64,000 nucleotides of DNA from Rachycentron canadum (Eukaryota; Chordata; Actinopteri; Carangiformes; Rachycentridae), in NCBI GenBank assembly GCA_038496675.1, contig CM076654.1, positions 5,886,034-5,950,033 of the forward strand, in the 5' to 3' direction. Under the pieces are notes generated by a model that worked only from the letters and a program-made list of their open reading frames with translations, did no database searches and was not told the DNA's origin. The stretch's first letter is position 1. Every line of letters starts with the position of its first letter. The translations under genes and the position numbers were made by a program. Shown here one piece after another: positions 38,001 to 49,380 of the stretch.

Positions 38001-41000
38001 TGTAAAGGTTTTGGCATAGCTTCACCTAGAAAAAAAAAAAATAAAAAAAAAAAAACAGGTCAAAACTGTGAAAAGTGAGCCATACAGCTGTTGGCCAGTA
38101 ATTGATCCAGGTTTATCAGTGATTTTACACTGAAACTTGGAGTTCACCTTCAATTTGAACTTTAGAGCCATTATCATACTTCACAAGTTAAGAGCATCAG
38201 AATAACCAAGAAAAGCAAGCTCAGGGTCAGTCAACACTGATTAGACTTCTCAAACTGAGCACGTCCGTCCAACATGTTTAATGTTAACACGCCTGAAGTG
38301 GAAGTTGCAGCCACAGTCTCAACAGTCAAAAGATGCCACTAACAAAATGCTGGTAAAAGTTTAGCATCATTGCCATTTAGTTATTAAAATGTTCAGATTA
38401 ACAGTAAAGAGACATATTTAATGTCCATACTATGAAACTAAGTCTCTATGCAACCATTATCAAAAGAGTTTCTGATGAGGATAACTGCCTTAATGACTCA
38501 GGAAAAGGTGACTAAGGAAAGTATTTGCTTTTGTATTTTTAGTGGAGTAAAAGTATAAAGTAACCAAAATATTCAAGTCAACAACTTGTTAGTAAATGTA
38601 AGTTAGTTTAAACACTTGAGCTTCCTACCCTGTCTTCCAGGTGCTGATCGTGTCAGACGTGTTGGAAATAGCCAAGTGGATCAGTCAGATCTGCTTCCAC
38701 AGCCTGATGTCCATTGACAGGGATCCTCTCAGCTACCTGAACAGAGACTGGTTGACTGTGATGCCCTCACAGGTGACCACCACATCACGAAACCAAACCT
38801 TCACAGAGAAAAGCACAAAAGAAAAAGGTTGCACTGTTTGGATGATGTTCACTAACAACACCTAAACTTTGAAGTTAGCGTTTACAGCCTACACAGCTAT
38901 TTTTAACTGACCTGTCTGGTTTTATGTCTCCTGGGTAATGATGTTATTGTATTTATTATGTTTTATTATATTAAGTCCTTTCTTTGGTTTTGCTGTATTT
39001 TTTATTACTGTAGCTCGTGTCATTTCTAACTTAAGAAAAGTGCTAAACAAATAAATACTATATTAACAAGTTATAACAAAATACTGATTCTCACACCTTA
39101 ACAAGTCTGTACAGCTCTCATTCTCTTTCATTTGAGTGCTTAACTATATTTATCTTTGCCCACAGGAGGAAAAATGTCTGCTGCAGTTTCCAAGTATTAA
39201 CCCTCTGGTTAGTCAGCTAATGCTGAGGAGAGCATCATCCTTTCATTGGCTCCTGAGGGCCCCTCTGTCTCATCTGCAGGAGCTCCTCCCTGAGGTCCCT
39301 CATAAAGTCCTCAAGGTGATCCAGGACATGTCACTGCACTTAGATAAATACACTGTATGTCTCTCTTTTCATGAATAGTTTAGATTTTAATAAATTTCAC
39401 AGAGTAAAGCACAGGCAAGTTTCATGGTGTTTTCTTGGTGTTGTTCATTTGGGTTATTGTAATGTCACTAAAAGAGCTAAAATCCACCAAACATAACATC
39501 ACAACTCTAGTGAGACAGTAAAACAGCATCAATTACTAAAATTTTAAGATATGCGAGATTTCACTCTGTTGAGTGAATCATGATCTGTTTTTAATCAGAT
39601 AAAACAAATGGAAAGTTTTCAGTGGCAGCTCAGCCTCTCTTCTTTTCTTGGTTTTAGCTGTTCAGTGACACCACCTCCCTGTACACAGACTCCAACCAAC
39701 AGTCCACCCCCAACTCACAGCCAGTCTGCGGGGACCACAACACCTCCCTGTACACAGACTCCAACCAGCCAGAGTCTCAGACAATCATCACTGAGACAAA
39801 CCAACAACCCTTCACCAACTCACATCCAGACCCATTCTGGTGTGACCACAACACCAGCTTCCTGTTCAGAGCAGAGGGTGGAGGGGACAGCTTCTGTGAA
39901 CAAGAACCAGACTCAACGGCGCAGGATGGAAATGCAGATTTCAGACTTGACCTGGGTTGTTTCTTTGGCAGCCCAGACATGAACCTGGAGAGGAGCTGGA
40001 CCAGCACTGACCCATGGAAAGAGGAGGTTAAGTTTTCTGGGTGGAAAAGCAGAGCCGGAGCAGTGGGGAGAGTTGTTACTAGGGTTAACAATGAGTGGAC
40101 ACAGAGCCCTCCACCATCCCCCGGTGGCTACACCAACTACCTACACACCACTGATGACAGGCCTCTCAAACTGGACTCCACATTCAGGTGCAGCCCCGTC
40201 CTGCAGCAGCTCCCTGATGTCAACAGTCAAATGTTCACATATTCTGCAATTGACCTCCAGCATCCAAACAGCCATCACATCACCTGCAACCTCAGCCCTC
40301 TGATGGGGGTCACGCTGTGGGGCCGAGGTCAAAGCAGTGGAAGGATAACAACAATTTCACCAAAGTATGGCTCCAAATGCTGGATAGGACGAGAGAAGAA
40401 GAGGAGTGGAGAGACGGTGGGCTTGGTTGGAACAGGTGAATGATGGTGACAAGCAAAAGTTTGGACAAATGACATTTTATTAAGATAAAAGATAAAAGTT
40501 TGCAGCTGCTGCAGCAAACAGCCAGTGAGCTCTTCTCCAAATATAAAGGTTGGAGCAGCCACTTCAACTTCAGAGATGTTTTTAGGCCGTCACACACAGC
40601 ATTAAGTAGTGATAAGATGTTTATATCAAGGGACTGTGGCAATTGTTCAAAAGGCTCCAGCTTGTGGTTCTTGAAGTAGTTCACGGCAGAAGCTGAAGTC
40701 TTTGAAGCTTTAGACCATTTTCCTGTTGTCTCTCTTCATTTTAACTTTCTGCCCTGACTGCAGGACATTTTCTGATATTTAGTGAAATAACCAAAAAGGA
40801 GAATAACTGAGAATAACTGCACATTTTTTAAATTTGTTTGCTGCAGGGTTGTATTTACTGAAGAAGAAAACTAAAATGTTATTTTTCCAGGGGTGTCCAA
40901 ACTTTCATATATTGTTTTTATCCACTTGGGATTGGAAGCACAATGGAACCAGACCTAGTGAATAAATCATCATATACATGAAGCTCCACTTAAGAGACTT

Positions 41001-41455
41001 AAAACATCAGATCTGTGTGAAAGGAAACTGTAACATTAGGGAGGTGATACAGTAAACAAATATATTTCCATCCCATTGTTTTTTTAATGGTCTGTTGATT
41101 TCACCGAACCACCTCTTGTTTTTTTTATGAGTAATTGATTTGTTTTGAAGTGATTTGCCAGACTTTATAATCACAATAGTAGAGTGGAAAAATTAGGCCT
41201 AAATTTGGATAAAACCTGACATAACAATTGTTACAAAAATAGCAGCTGGGACATTGTTCAGATGAAAAGGCAAATAGAAAACTAGAAATAAAAGGGCTTT
41301 GAGAATCTATGGATTGTTTTTGAATCTTTATTCTTATTTAAAAGATTTTTCCTTGCGTTTGTTTTGCAGCGTTGACGCCACTGAAGAAAGGGAGGCTGAG
41401 CTACGAGAGAGTTCCTGGCAGATGTGACGGACAAACAAGGCTTAAATTATTTTAG
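26078..41455 (+). CDS. shoc1: Shortage in chiasmata 1 (SHOC1/ZIP2 orthologue), about 1528 aa
   Basis: XPF-like meiotic factor; with SPO16 and TEX11 it forms the vertebrate ZZS-type complex that stabilises recombination intermediates for crossovers. Coding exons: 26078-26124, 26484-26550 (or 26559), 26683-26809, 27177-27267, 27385-27575, 28131-28293, 28434-28530, 28613-28754, 28844-28942, 29131-29254, 29673-29767, 30387-30632, 30798-31292, 31847-32056, 32305-32499, 33118-33210, 33946-34124, 34283-34355, 34593-34662, 35438-35613, 35690-35789, 36421-36532, 37235-37356, 37439-37526, 38641-38772, 39166-39354, 39658-40435, 41370-41455. They sum to exactly 1529 codons, near the roughly 1440 aa of human SHOC1. 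Recognised parts: LDPLSNFMILRSQ (exon 13), the XPF-like core from FCLVVEYDH to KSLDLDVK (exons 20-24), a helix-hairpin-helix-like LPEVPHKVLKVIQ (exon 26) and the end YERVPGRCDGQTRLKLF. A canonical ERKx3D nuclease motif is not evident. Exons 1-2 and the exon 6 acceptor (CAAAG) are least certain. Confidence 0.88.
29804..30156. mobile_element. MITE in shoc1 intron 11
   Basis: The left end TTAAAGGGGCATTCCACC and the right end TGGAGTGCCTCTTTAA are imperfect inverted repeats about 350 bases apart. No coding capacity. The termini resemble a teleost MITE family. Confidence 0.65.
31350..31380 (+). repeat. Long T homopolymer
   Basis: About 29 consecutive T in a shoc1 intron. Confidence 0.9.
32551..32595 (+). 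repeat. 45-bp exact direct repeat, copy A
   Basis: Identical over 45 bases to 33894-33938, starting CATTGTATATACAGCCTACT. Copy B includes the pyrimidine tract of the shoc1 exon 17 acceptor; copy A lies in intron 15 and lacks the final AG. Copy A is flanked by two copies of a 20-bp sequence, ATTTGTATGACCATTGGCCA (32533-32552 and 32594-32613). Confidence 0.9.
32604..33045. mobile_element. Internally deleted DNA transposon remnant in shoc1 intron 15
   Basis: The left terminus GGCCACTTTATTGGAAACACC (32609 on) and the right terminus GGTATTCCTAATGAAGTGCT (about 33014-33034) are imperfect inverted repeats. The interior includes ATGGATTCAACAAGATGTTGG, CATCCCAAAGGTGTTTAGAT and GCAGCCATTAGAAGATGG. I recognise these as pieces of a widespread fish DNA element of well over 1 kb, here shortened to about 430 bp. 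TTGTATGA occurs on both flanks and may be a target duplication. The open frame at 32607-32891 is part of it, not a gene. Confidence 0.7.
33894..33938 (+). repeat. shoc1: 45-bp exact direct repeat, copy B (at the exon 17 acceptor)
   Basis: Identical to 32551-32595. It ends seven bases before the TAG acceptor at 33943-33945, so it contains the branch region and pyrimidine tract used for exon 17. Confidence 0.9.
39669..39869 (+). repeat. shoc1: In-frame coding repeat in shoc1 exon 27
   Basis: CACCTCCCTGTACACAGACT occurs twice 69 bases apart, encoding DTTSLYTDSNQ and DHNTSLYTDSNQ. A third, diverged unit starts DHNTSFLF near 39843. The 69-base spacing is 23 codons, so the frame is kept. Confidence 0.8.
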
Positions 41456-41550
41456 GCATTCATAAGCATAGGCATTTGTTGTTCCTGTGGCCTGTTTGTA
41501 AACACGGGAAAGAAATATATTGTTATGGTTTTGTTCAATTCAAGTTATTC

Positions 41551-41556
41551 ATTAAA
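41551..41556 (+). terminator. shoc1: Candidate poly(A) signal ATTAAA of shoc1
   Basis: Common variant hexamer about 96 bases after the TAG at 41453-41455. No AATAAA is closer. Confidence 0.45.
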
Positions 41557-43739
41557 AGCAACAAAGCTTTTGTCCTTTTTTTGGTTGTAACATGATGGAT
41601 CAAAACTTAAAATCACAAAAGTAGAAAAAAAAGTTTTCAGTCACATGGTCAAACACGAAATACTAATATTTTAAGATTCTGATATTTTTGAAATGTTTTG
41701 TCTCAAAGTATTAGTGTTTGAGTCTCGAGTGTTTTTCACAGAACAAATGTTCTTATTTGTGATTAAATCAAAAGTTACAACACTTGTTTATTATTTTACT
41801 TTTTGCGTGCCCTGCACCCTGTGACTGCTCCTGTTGGTATATAAACGGTGACAATTTAACAGTTGTAATTTCAGTGTCCTAACAAGACACATTATAGGTC
41901 TGATCTTAAAACATCTGATTACAACTTCATTATAATGTTTTATAAATGTTTCTTCATAAACTGTAAGTAAAAAAAAATAAATGTTTTTACAAAATAAACA
42001 GATTACAGCTCTGTGCACTTTTGCTTTTTATTGTCCTCCACACAGAGCATGCTCAGTAGTGAAAAACAAATTGTGATTTATGGTTGGAGGAGTGGGATCG
42101 GGGGGTCTTTCCCAGCTGAACTGATAAAGTCTCTCATTTTAGCAGCTCCAATGGTGGGGCTATTTTTTTTTCTTCTTTCATTTAGTGAAGCAATCCCCTT
42201 ATCGTCGTCTCTCAGCATGTGGAGAGAGTGCTTATCTTCACGAGCCAGCAGAGTGAAGCCAGCTCCCTCAGGAATGATCCCCAGACAAAGACGACCCCCG
42301 GGGACATCGACTACAAGCCTCCCTGCCTCTGGACAGTCATACCCAGCGCTGGCTAGCCACCATCAATAACCTGCCAGCAGCCTCTGTTTTTTTTTTGTTT
42401 TTTTTTTTTTTTTTTAAACGTCTCTCTCTCTCTCTCTCTCTGTCTGTCTCTCTGGCCTCTGCCTTCTAACAAGCAGTGGACAAACAAAGAGAAAATGGTC
42501 CTTTTTCCCCCCCTTTTTAAATGGCACAGGAACAAAAGCAGCAGGCAGGATGGTCAAAGGAGTCTCCATATGAAGCTCTGCAAACAGCAGCATGATGGTG
42601 CAGTAATTGCCCCGGACTGTTACTTTAGTCCCGGACTGAATGGGACAGGAGAGATATTGTGGGAATTAACAGGCTGTTTAAACCAAAGCTATTCTTTTGG
42701 ATTCTGCTCTGGCTACAGCTGCAAAGGTCACACAGCTGTTATCTGTGATCACAGGCAGCAGTTCACCGAGTCACCTGTGTGTCTCCTCTCCTCTGTAAAT
42801 AAAGGAGGTTTCCTGTGACACCTTCTTGGTTAAGTACTGATTTCAGATACGAGGGAGGCAGAGATTTTTATCCTAGACAGAAAAAGAACTCCACACCATT
42901 TAGAGTTTAGAAGCCGTATTTAAACATTTAAGAAATTGTTATAAAAGGCTATACGATAGTTCAATTAGAAAACAAATTACTCAGTGACATAGATTAATTT
43001 AATAGTCTTTGAGCCTCTTAACTGTTAAGAGTCCACCCACAAAAAAAAAAAAAATGTTACCTGGCAGCTGCAGCAGATTCCTACATAAAATACATAATAT
43101 GAAAATGAGTCAGGGATTAGACAGAGCTGATCAAAGCAGGGAAAACAAAATGAGGAGGCCAGAAATGAGTGCAGTGAAAGAGGTCAGCCAGAAAGCCACG
43201 TACATAAATGTTAGTCCTAAATGCACTGAACCAAATGTTCAATCTGCAGCATGAGTCAACTTCTGTTATGGAGTCAAGTTACAGTTTTAATGTCTGTCCA
43301 AACTCAACATATGTTGTGATGAGTAATTTAATAAAAGGTTATTGAGTCAATTTTGTCATAATTAGCATATGAATTCGAGTTCTGGCCAAAAACATGTTTT
43401 GAGAGGTCACAAAACATGACCTTTGACCTTGGGCCACCAAAGTTCTTATCAGTTCATCCTTGAGTTCAGGTGAACGTTTGTGGCAAATTTGAAGTTCCCT
43501 CAAAGCGCAACTGAGGTCGGCACAGGACATGAAAACACAGCAGTGACTTCTCACAGACACGAGTCCTCACATCGTCTCTGCTCGTCATACAGACTCAAAA
43601 CGCTGCAGTGAATTTGATGTAATTAAATCAATGGCTGTCCTACTCCCAGCTCTAACCTGCAGGTCAGGTATAATCGTCATCTGGCCTGGTAGCTGTGATC
43701 AAAGTCAACACACTGGGCAAACTACCCAATACTGAGCAT

Positions 43740-43925
43740 GTCTGCAGACCTGCAGCGGAGGCTGGATGGAGTCAGAGAGTGGCGGCGCCTGGCCTGCAGG
43801 TGCAGCCTCTTGGACGTGCAGCAGGGCCCATGAATGGCCGATTCAGAAAATGGCCCCCATCGGGCCTGTTCTCCAGGCCCGGGGCTAATCCCAGCCCCTA
43901 ATCGGATTATGTAAATTCCTACTCC
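43740..43925. promoter_or_regulatory. Candidate tal2 upstream enhancer with TAATCGGATTATGTAAAT module
   Basis: A GC-richer island in AT-rich DNA. TAATCGGATTA (43899-43909) is the palindromic paired-type site for K50 homeodomains such as Otx. GCTAATCCCAG just upstream gives a further K50 half site, and ATGTAAAT follows directly as a POU-like octamer variant. A near copy lies at 49351-49380 on the other side of tal2. Enhancer role is inferred. Confidence 0.45.
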
Positions 43926-44520
43926 ACACACAGACTTTTATGGAAGGCTGCATCTTTGAAACAACACTTGAAGGGTGTAAAAGGAACAGTGACAATTGGT
44001 TAAACTAGACTTGTTTTTTTTTTTTTTTTTTTATCTGAGCGGAGGTTGAAAGTGGGAGGCAGAGGAGGGGGGAAGAGAGGGGTGAGGAGTGGTTGGAGAG
44101 AGGTGAGTCGGGACGCTGTGCTCTCCCCGTTTCCTCTGTAATTTATGTGTGGCCCCTTGGAATGGCTCAACAAGATTACCATAGTCATAACAAAACCCAT
44201 ATTGTTCAACTGTCAATCTGGATATGGTATTTTTACCTTTTGTGGCCCAATCAGGCTGAATTCAATAGCAGAGCAGCCAGCGATATCAAGGCCTTTTCCA
44301 TGGTGCAGGGGATGGTGGGTTGTCCATGCCTAATGTCAGAGAAACAGAAAGGAACAAGTGTCCACAACAGTAAGAGAAGGATCAGAGAGATGAACGTCTC
44401 AGTTTCACTTCAATGGGAATTTATTTGTCACCTTTAGTGCTAACCTTCAAGGATTAAATGAGCAATGAATCATAAAAGCAGCACAAATAGTCACTTAAAA
44501 GGCTGTTGAATCATGAAAGC

Positions 44521-44546
44521 TGCAAAAAAAAAAAAAAAAAAAAAAA
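44521..44546 (+). repeat. A homopolymer upstream of tal2
   Basis: About 24 consecutive A. Confidence 0.9.
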
Positions 44547-44736
44547 AGCCTCCCCTCACATGTTGCTCAGAATCACCTATGAAAGTAATTGGAAGTGATG
44601 ATTTACGAACAATGTAATCATAAAGCCATCTCTGTTGGTTTGAAACGACAGGCAGGGGGTGTGTGTTTTAACAATCGTTCCTCAGTTAAGACCAACCTCG
44701 TCGACAGCTCACGTCACACAATAGGGTTCAACCTAC

Positions 44737-44744
44737 TATAAAAT
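44737..44744 (+). promoter_or_regulatory. tal2: TATA box of tal2
   Basis: TATAAAAT, followed about 30 bases later by a pyrimidine-rich stretch (TCTTCCCCCTTAGTCTC) that would hold the start of transcription, then TCCC repeats at about 44785-44805. An exon with a consensus donor follows. Confidence 0.5.
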
Positions 44745-44769
44745 GTGGGATGCGAGGATGCAGCAGTCT

Positions 44770-44971
44770 TCCCCCTTAGTCTCATCCCTCCCTCCCTCCC
44801 TCCCTCTCTCTCTGTCTGTCTTCTACTCCCTCCTTCCCTCTCGCTCATAAGGATCCTCTGAGTGAGCATGAGAAGACACGACTGAGTGGACATTCACACC
44901 TCCTGGACTCTGATGACCTGCTGAAGCTGCGACTGAGTTTTCTGCACATTTCTACAGACACACATTCGCAG
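44770..44971 (+). other. tal2: tal2 5' non-coding exon
   Basis: From the region just downstream of the TATA box to the donor CAG|GTGAGA at 44971/44972. The matching acceptor TTTGCAG precedes 45894, 14 bases before the tal2 start codon. The left boundary is approximate. Confidence 0.45.
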
Positions 44972-45907
44972 GTGAGAAATGTTTGGTATTGATTGTTGTT
45001 ATGATTGTTTTCCTCTTGAGGTCACGTGTTAGCACTTTGGCCATGTAAATAATTCATCAAAATGTATTACAAGAAGACATTGTGTGCTCTTTGCTCACAG
45101 CTGTCGTGTAATAAATCATTTTTACTTCTGCATTTGTAGCAGACTTTGCAGTTAAAATCAATTTTTATTGCAGATCAGCCTTTAGAAAGTCTAATAATCA
45201 AATTTGCTCACACTTTAACGCCTATAATGTTATGAGCAGATATCAGGACATTGTTTTTTCTGTACAGTATTTGTCAACAACTACAATCTTTACTATGAAG
45301 ATATATTTTTATGTTTTTAGTATATTGTCATTACATGTGCACATGAGAGTCATATACATTATAATTACATTTTTTTAAATTTAGATTTTTGGGATGAAGA
45401 AAAGCTTTTACAAAGAATAAATAAATAAGCTTTAAAATAATCATTACACTCAGATATAAACCTCTTTTGAGCCTCTTCTTAAAGTATTGTATAAATGTAC
45501 ATACTCTTGGTATGAGGCCAAAAAGAAAAAACCCTTTGAAAACACAGAAAAATATGAAGTTTGCATCAACATTATATATAACTAGTCATATCTGTAGGTG
45601 TCAGTAGGGTGGCCAGTTTCTCCAGACATACATTAACTGCAATTTCTTATTGCACGTCACATCTCTACCACACTTCAGCCATAGGGCTTCAACTGAATCA
45701 ATAATTGATCACCAAGTAATTAATTAAGATTATTTTCCCAGTTAATCATTTATGTTGTAAATTTAAAGAAATCATAAAATAGTGGGAAAATGTAAAAACT
45801 AGTAGAAAATCCTTGTATGAACTTGAACTGGGACATGTTTGACAATTATTTGATTATCAAGACTGTTGCTGATCAATTGCCTGATCTTTGCAGCTCTATT
45901 CAGCACC

Positions 45908-46246
45908 ATGACCAGGAAGGTGTTCACCAACACGAGGGAGCGCTGGCGCCAGCACAACGTCAACACCGCCTTCGCAGAGCTCCGCAAGCTCATCCCTACC
46001 CATCCTCCGGAGAAGAAGCTGAGCAAGAACGAGATCCTGCGTCTGGCCATGCGCTACATCAACTTTCTGGTGCAGCTGCTGGAGAGCCAGAGCGGTCAGC
46101 CGGCCAGCCACTCCCCCACCGCTCTGCTCACCTTTCTCAGAGGAAACATGGAGCGGCTGCAGTCCCCGCCACACACCTGGGCCCTGACCAGTGACACTGA
46201 AGCTCCATCACCAGGATCCAGCTGTGACAGTGCTGAGGCCTGGTAG
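45908..46246 (+). CDS. tal2: T-cell acute lymphocytic leukemia protein 2 homologue (bHLH), 112 aa
   Basis: Basic helix-loop-helix transcription factor that pairs with E proteins; in vertebrates TAL2 is needed for GABAergic neurons of the midbrain tectum. The single coding exon starts MTRKVFTNTRERWRQ, exactly the TAL2 amino terminus. The basic region and first helix (TNTRERWRQHNVNTAFAELR), the loop THPPEKKLSKNE and the second helix ILRLAMRYINFLVQLL fill residues 1-60. The short, poorly conserved tail runs to SPGSSCDSAEAW. Length is close to human TAL2 (108 aa). The start is the first ATG after the acceptor at 45893, and an upstream in-frame ATG at 45866 lies in the intron. The lack of a long amino-terminal extension separates it from TAL1 and LYL1. 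Confidence 0.95.
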   Translation: MTRKVFTNTRERWRQHNVNTAFAELRKLIPTHPPEKKLSKNEILRLAMRYINFLVQLLESQSGQPASHSPTALLTFLRGNMERLQSPPHTWALTSDTEAPSPGSSCDSAEAW

Positions 46247-46757
46247 AAACAAAAAAAGAAAAAAAAAAAAAAAAAAGAGAAAACTCTTTAGTGGACTCCC
46301 TGACACTTTTCCTGGGTCTAAAAAAAACAAACAAAAAAAAAAAACTGATCCCGTCCTTTCTCAAGACTCCTTTTTGTCTCTGCATTTGTCACCTGTATGT
46401 GACTCATGTTTCAGTGCAGAAGATGCAATATTGTGTGATATTTGTGGACTGTGTGGCTGCCTCCTCGCTGATCAGTGTTGAAATATGATTTGCAGGTGAA
46501 AATTAATTTGTATTCTGCATGGATGTGTAAAACCTGGATGTACAATATTCCCTTCATGTCTTCATGTTAATATTCCTTGTTGCCGACCCGCCTGGAACTA
46601 ATTTAGTTTTGCAATAAGAGGATGTTTTGCCAATGAGGAAAATGGAGGGGATTAAGGAATTTTCTCATTTCAAGCAATAGATTCAGCAAGGCATTTGAAT
46701 AGATAATGGCTCAGCCAATTCTCCAGACTGCAATCGTCTCAAAATAGCCAAGGGCAC

Positions 46758-46788
<31 letters not shown>

Positions 46789-47230
46789 ACATGCTGTTTT
46801 TTTGTTTTTTATCTTGAGAAGACTAAATCTGACCTTTCATTTCAATTATCAAGGTTATGCAACTTCTGAAGAATCACTCTTAAGGAAAGACTCCTGTTTC
46901 TCACTGTTTTTATACAACGATGCTCAGTATTTGTTGATTTGTGATACTTAGGATTGGGTTGAAGAATTTTAGCAAAACAGACAATCCTCTTTCAGTTTAC
47001 TCTTACTCCACCACACATCTTCTCATTCACGTTTTTCATTTGACTTTTTTGTAAGATACGCATGTCATATAGCCAAAGACTGAATTGATTGTCTACTGTG
47101 AAGAGTGTGCTAATTATCTTCTGATACCTCTTTTGTAAGTTATTTTTGTTTGCTTGTGAATATACAGTATGTTATTTATTTCAACTATTTATTTAATAAA
47201 TGATTTGTTAATAAAAACACAAATCTCTTG
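46247..47230 (+). other. tal2: tal2 3' UTR
   Basis: Runs from the stop codon to paired AATAAA signals at 47195-47200 and 47210-47215. Contains A runs near 46252-46276 and 46321-46344 and a T run near 46760-46781. Confidence 0.6.
47195..47215 (+). terminator. tal2: Paired poly(A) signals of tal2
   Basis: Two AATAAA hexamers 15 bases apart, about 950 bases after the stop. Confidence 0.55.
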
Positions 47231-49350
47231 ATTGATGAAAATGTTTTGACCAAATTTTAATTATTATTATTATATGTAGTTGTTTTGTAAGTATGAAAAG
47301 GTTAAGGATGTTGATATGTTGTATATTAAATCAAGTAGTGTGTTGTGAGCAATTGGGACAGTGTCATCAAGGCACCAATGAAATTATTTCACAGTGTAAA
47401 GACCCAGCAGCGCTGCAGTGTTCGTGCAGACCTTTGTTCGTGTTAAATAAGCTCAGACATTTGGCCACAAGTCCTGCGATGACTGAGTGGACACAAAGCT
47501 GGTCGCAGCTCTGTGTCCACTGACCAGAGGCCAGAGAAAAGAGCGCTGAAAGTGACAGCTTAACTTGTGACCCCTGAGGTCAGAGGCTACTCTGGAGTCA
47601 AACACTGACCAGTTGACCAACGTGCAGATGGAGTTTTCTTAAGGAAAGTGTCACTTTGTTGCTGCACATGGTAACTGATAGCACTGAAGTCATAGCTATT
47701 AAGTATGAAAAAGAAGGAATTTCGTGTGATTCAGGTAAACACTAAAATCCAATTTATCAATATACAGAATGTTACTGTGCAAATAGATAATTTTTTTTGG
47801 AAAACAATAAGGATATGACAAAATGAAGGCAGCAATCAGGGCTTCAACTAAAATCTTTCTAAAAATCGGTTAAATTGATTAATTTACAAAAAGAAAATAC
47901 ATAACGTCCATTATAACACCCCAGATTTCAAAAGGGACATATTCAAATAACTGTTAGTCTGATCAACAGTCAAACACAGCTCACAATCATATAAAAAAAA
48001 AAGCAATTAATAAATTACTTGAGCACTTAATAAATTCCCAGTCAACAAACTGATTAACAAACTATTTGTTTCTGCACCAGCTCCAATTTCAGCAGTGATG
48101 TTTGCACCCATCTAAACCGAGGTCAGACATTAACATTCCTAATTCCTATTGTGACTGCAGAAAACATGGCCCATTTTCAGGCAAAAAGCTACAACTAACT
48201 GAGCTGAAGAGTAAACACTGAGCTGGTTTCAGGCGCCGACACCCCAGCTGATAAACTCTGGCTAATGGTGTGTAAATGGAGCAGAGGGCAGCTGGACACA
48301 CTGACTGGAGGCCTGTGGGAACTGACAGGTGACCCTTTGTAATGCTGCAAAAACACTGAAAACATGTTGTACTGGGACAGAGATAACTACTGTACAGCAC
48401 CAATCTGCCTCTCCCACAGCAAGAACTTGAGGCATTTACCTCTTGTGCAATTTCACGGTGAATTGAGCAATTTCATGGGAAACTGAAATAAAATGACTAT
48501 GGTTATTAGGAGTTGAATTTCCTGGTAATATGAAACATTTTTCTTTTACACCGTTTACTTCTTCATTTGTGGTACGTTTCAGTTGAATTCAAACTACCTA
48601 CGTGTTAAATTAGTCAGTCATTTGCAACTAGATAGGAAGGCATGTGACAGTGTTTGCATACATGCTGTCAGGCTGCGAAATGCATTTTGCTGATACACCT
48701 TATTTAGAGAAATCGCCCAATCACAGTACGAGCATTACTCTGGTCTCAACTTTCTTGCAGGATTATGAAACCCTGCAATGAAAATAATAACAAATCTGTA
48801 CGCTTCTCATTCCCTCCACCAAGTATATTTGCCTGATTGACTATTCTCTCCCAAGTATGTGGGTAATCGTCTATTGAGAGCACATTTCCTTATCAGCGTC
48901 TAACACACTGTCTGAATCCGTTATCACAATGGGCCAGATCAGTGCAGGCAGCCCCTCGCTCTCCGGCTGAGGCGCCCATGAAAAAGAATTTCTGGAGTTG
49001 GGTGCCAACCGATAGGCCCTGAGCTCTTTATCCCCTTAAAGCCAATTCACACTCTGCATGTTTAAATATCTCAGCTCAACCCCTGCCCTCCCACTCCCGT
49101 CATGCACTCGAACTTCCCTCCTCCCTCTTTGCCTTTCCGCTCGCTCTTTCTCAACCCTCCACGGCTGAAAGTCCAAGCGTGGACTGCCGCCGCAGCTGAC
49201 CTGCAGTCCGGTGGGTTGGTGGTGGGTGGGATGCAGGTGCAGGGCTGGTTGGAGGGTGAGAGAGGAGGGGAGTCCTCCATTGTTGGGCTGGACAGCACCC
49301 TCTCTCCTCTGGAGCACCCTCTGATGGGGGAGCCCACTGACAATCACACA

Positions 49351-49380
49351 TCCTAATCTGATTATGCAAATATCTACTTC
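49351..49380. promoter_or_regulatory. Candidate tal2 downstream enhancer core: TAATCTGATTATGCAAAT
   Basis: TAATCTGATTA (49354-49364), overlapping a perfect POU octamer ATGCAAAT (49364-49371) and followed by CTACTTCA. It matches the upstream module at 43897-43925 with only a few differences over about 28 bases. Function is inferred. Confidence 0.45.

Larger units (their letters stand above)
41560..44735. other. Intergenic upstream of tal2, regulatory candidates
   Basis: No gene recognised. At 42060-42260 a mixed-composition block holds GATA-type sites (TGATAA 42122-42127, CTTATC near 42199, CTTATC near 42231). At 43740-43925 another block holds the homeodomain/POU-like module described separately. 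A (CT)n microsatellite spans about 42420-42452, and there are T runs near 42388-42415 and 44013-44032. Confidence 0.5.

Noticed and set aside
39608..39982. 124-codon Thr/Pro-rich open frame over shoc1 exon 27
   Set aside because: Shadow frame of the in-frame repeat; the phase-consistent shoc1 frame continues to a family-like carboxy terminus.
42013..42369. 118-codon open frame upstream of tal2
   Set aside because: Low-complexity translation with no recognised domain or splice support; the DNA looks more like regulatory sequence.
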